The notes beneath the pieces were generated by a model, which saw only the letters and a program-made list of their open reading frames with translations, made no database searches and had not been told where the DNA came from. 37,662 nucleotides of DNA, taken from assembly GCA_001821295.1 (NCBI GenBank), contig MHSK01000010.1, positions 1 to 37,662 of the forward strand, given 5' to 3'. Within the stretch, counting starts at the first letter, position 1; each line of letters starts with the position of its first letter. Below, piece by piece: positions 37,662 to 37,662 of the stretch. The position numbers were made by a program, and so were the translations under genes. This DNA is from Candidatus Taylorbacteria bacterium RIFCSPLOWO2_12_FULL_43_20. Lineage in GTDB: Bacteria > Patescibacteriota > Minisyncoccia > Phycocordibacterales > HO2-43-120.

Positions 37662-37662
37662 C

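Noticed and set aside
1-37662. CRISPR array, tRNA or rRNA genes
   Set aside because: I found no regularly spaced direct repeats with unique spacers, no cloverleaf-like segment and no rRNA-like sequence.
1-37662. Alternative genetic code (UGA as glycine)
   Set aside because: Several clear genes end at TGA exactly where the family ends, and core genes contain no in-frame TGA.

Overview
The window reads like a chromosomal segment of a Candidate Phyla Radiation (Patescibacteria, probably Parcubacteria-like) bacterium. The grounds are small proteins, a NusB-Nudix fusion, a zinc-ribbon L32 beginning MRHTRSHTGNRRSHHAL, a very short SMC, compact rpoB and rpoC, few Shine-Dalgarno sequences, and intergenic spaces full of palindromic repeats. 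UGA is used as a stop (for example DUF1059, tspO and the UvrD-like gene), which argues against the recoded Gracilibacteria and Absconditabacteria lineages. The taxonomic call is inference; no rRNA gene is present.

Layout. Positions 1-6.7 kb are accessory: the 3' end of a type I restriction gene (hsdR), a DUF3800 protein, a NYN-domain protein, a decayed hsdR 5' end, small membrane and DsrE-like proteins, a YggT-like protein, DUF1059, an S51-type peptidase homologue, a winged-helix regulator with tspO, and a DUF4406-like protein. Positions 6.8-12.0 kb are a repeat-rich island. Two near-identical 155-bp direct repeats bracket a tandem VOC protein and a pyrF/pyrE-like pair that is GC-richer and has clear Shine-Dalgarno sequences. 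Shorter copies of the repeat surround another VOC protein and a membrane-anchored trypsin-like protease.

Positions 12-32.5 kb are a core information-processing block: rpmF, nusB-nudix, rnc, smc, rnr, rpsP, khpA, trmD, an opposing HAD hydrolase, rpoB-rpoC, dnaG and rpoD. These cover ribosome assembly, RNA processing, transcription and replication priming. Positions 32.5-37.7 kb hold a REP-associated tyrosine transposase flanked by its own palindromes, a single-chain UvrD helicase with an AddB-like Fe-S nuclease, a DsbA-like anchored thiol oxidoreductase, and the 3' tip of a further gene.

Four signals stand out. (1) At least eleven genes or gene remnants have a -10 hexamer 5-9 nt upstream of the start codon, often with an extended TGn, so their mRNAs are probably leaderless. 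The sigma factor in this window keeps the residues expected to read extended -10 elements. (2) Three 32-bp palindromes (15-2-15) lie around the winged-helix/tspO pair, one centred on the -35 of the regulator. (3) Several families of modular palindromic repeats occur, some reaching into coding ends. (4) Several proteins depart from the family norm: NusB-Nudix with a changed Nudix box, a mini-SMC without a visible hinge, and RpoB with changed rifampicin-pocket residues.
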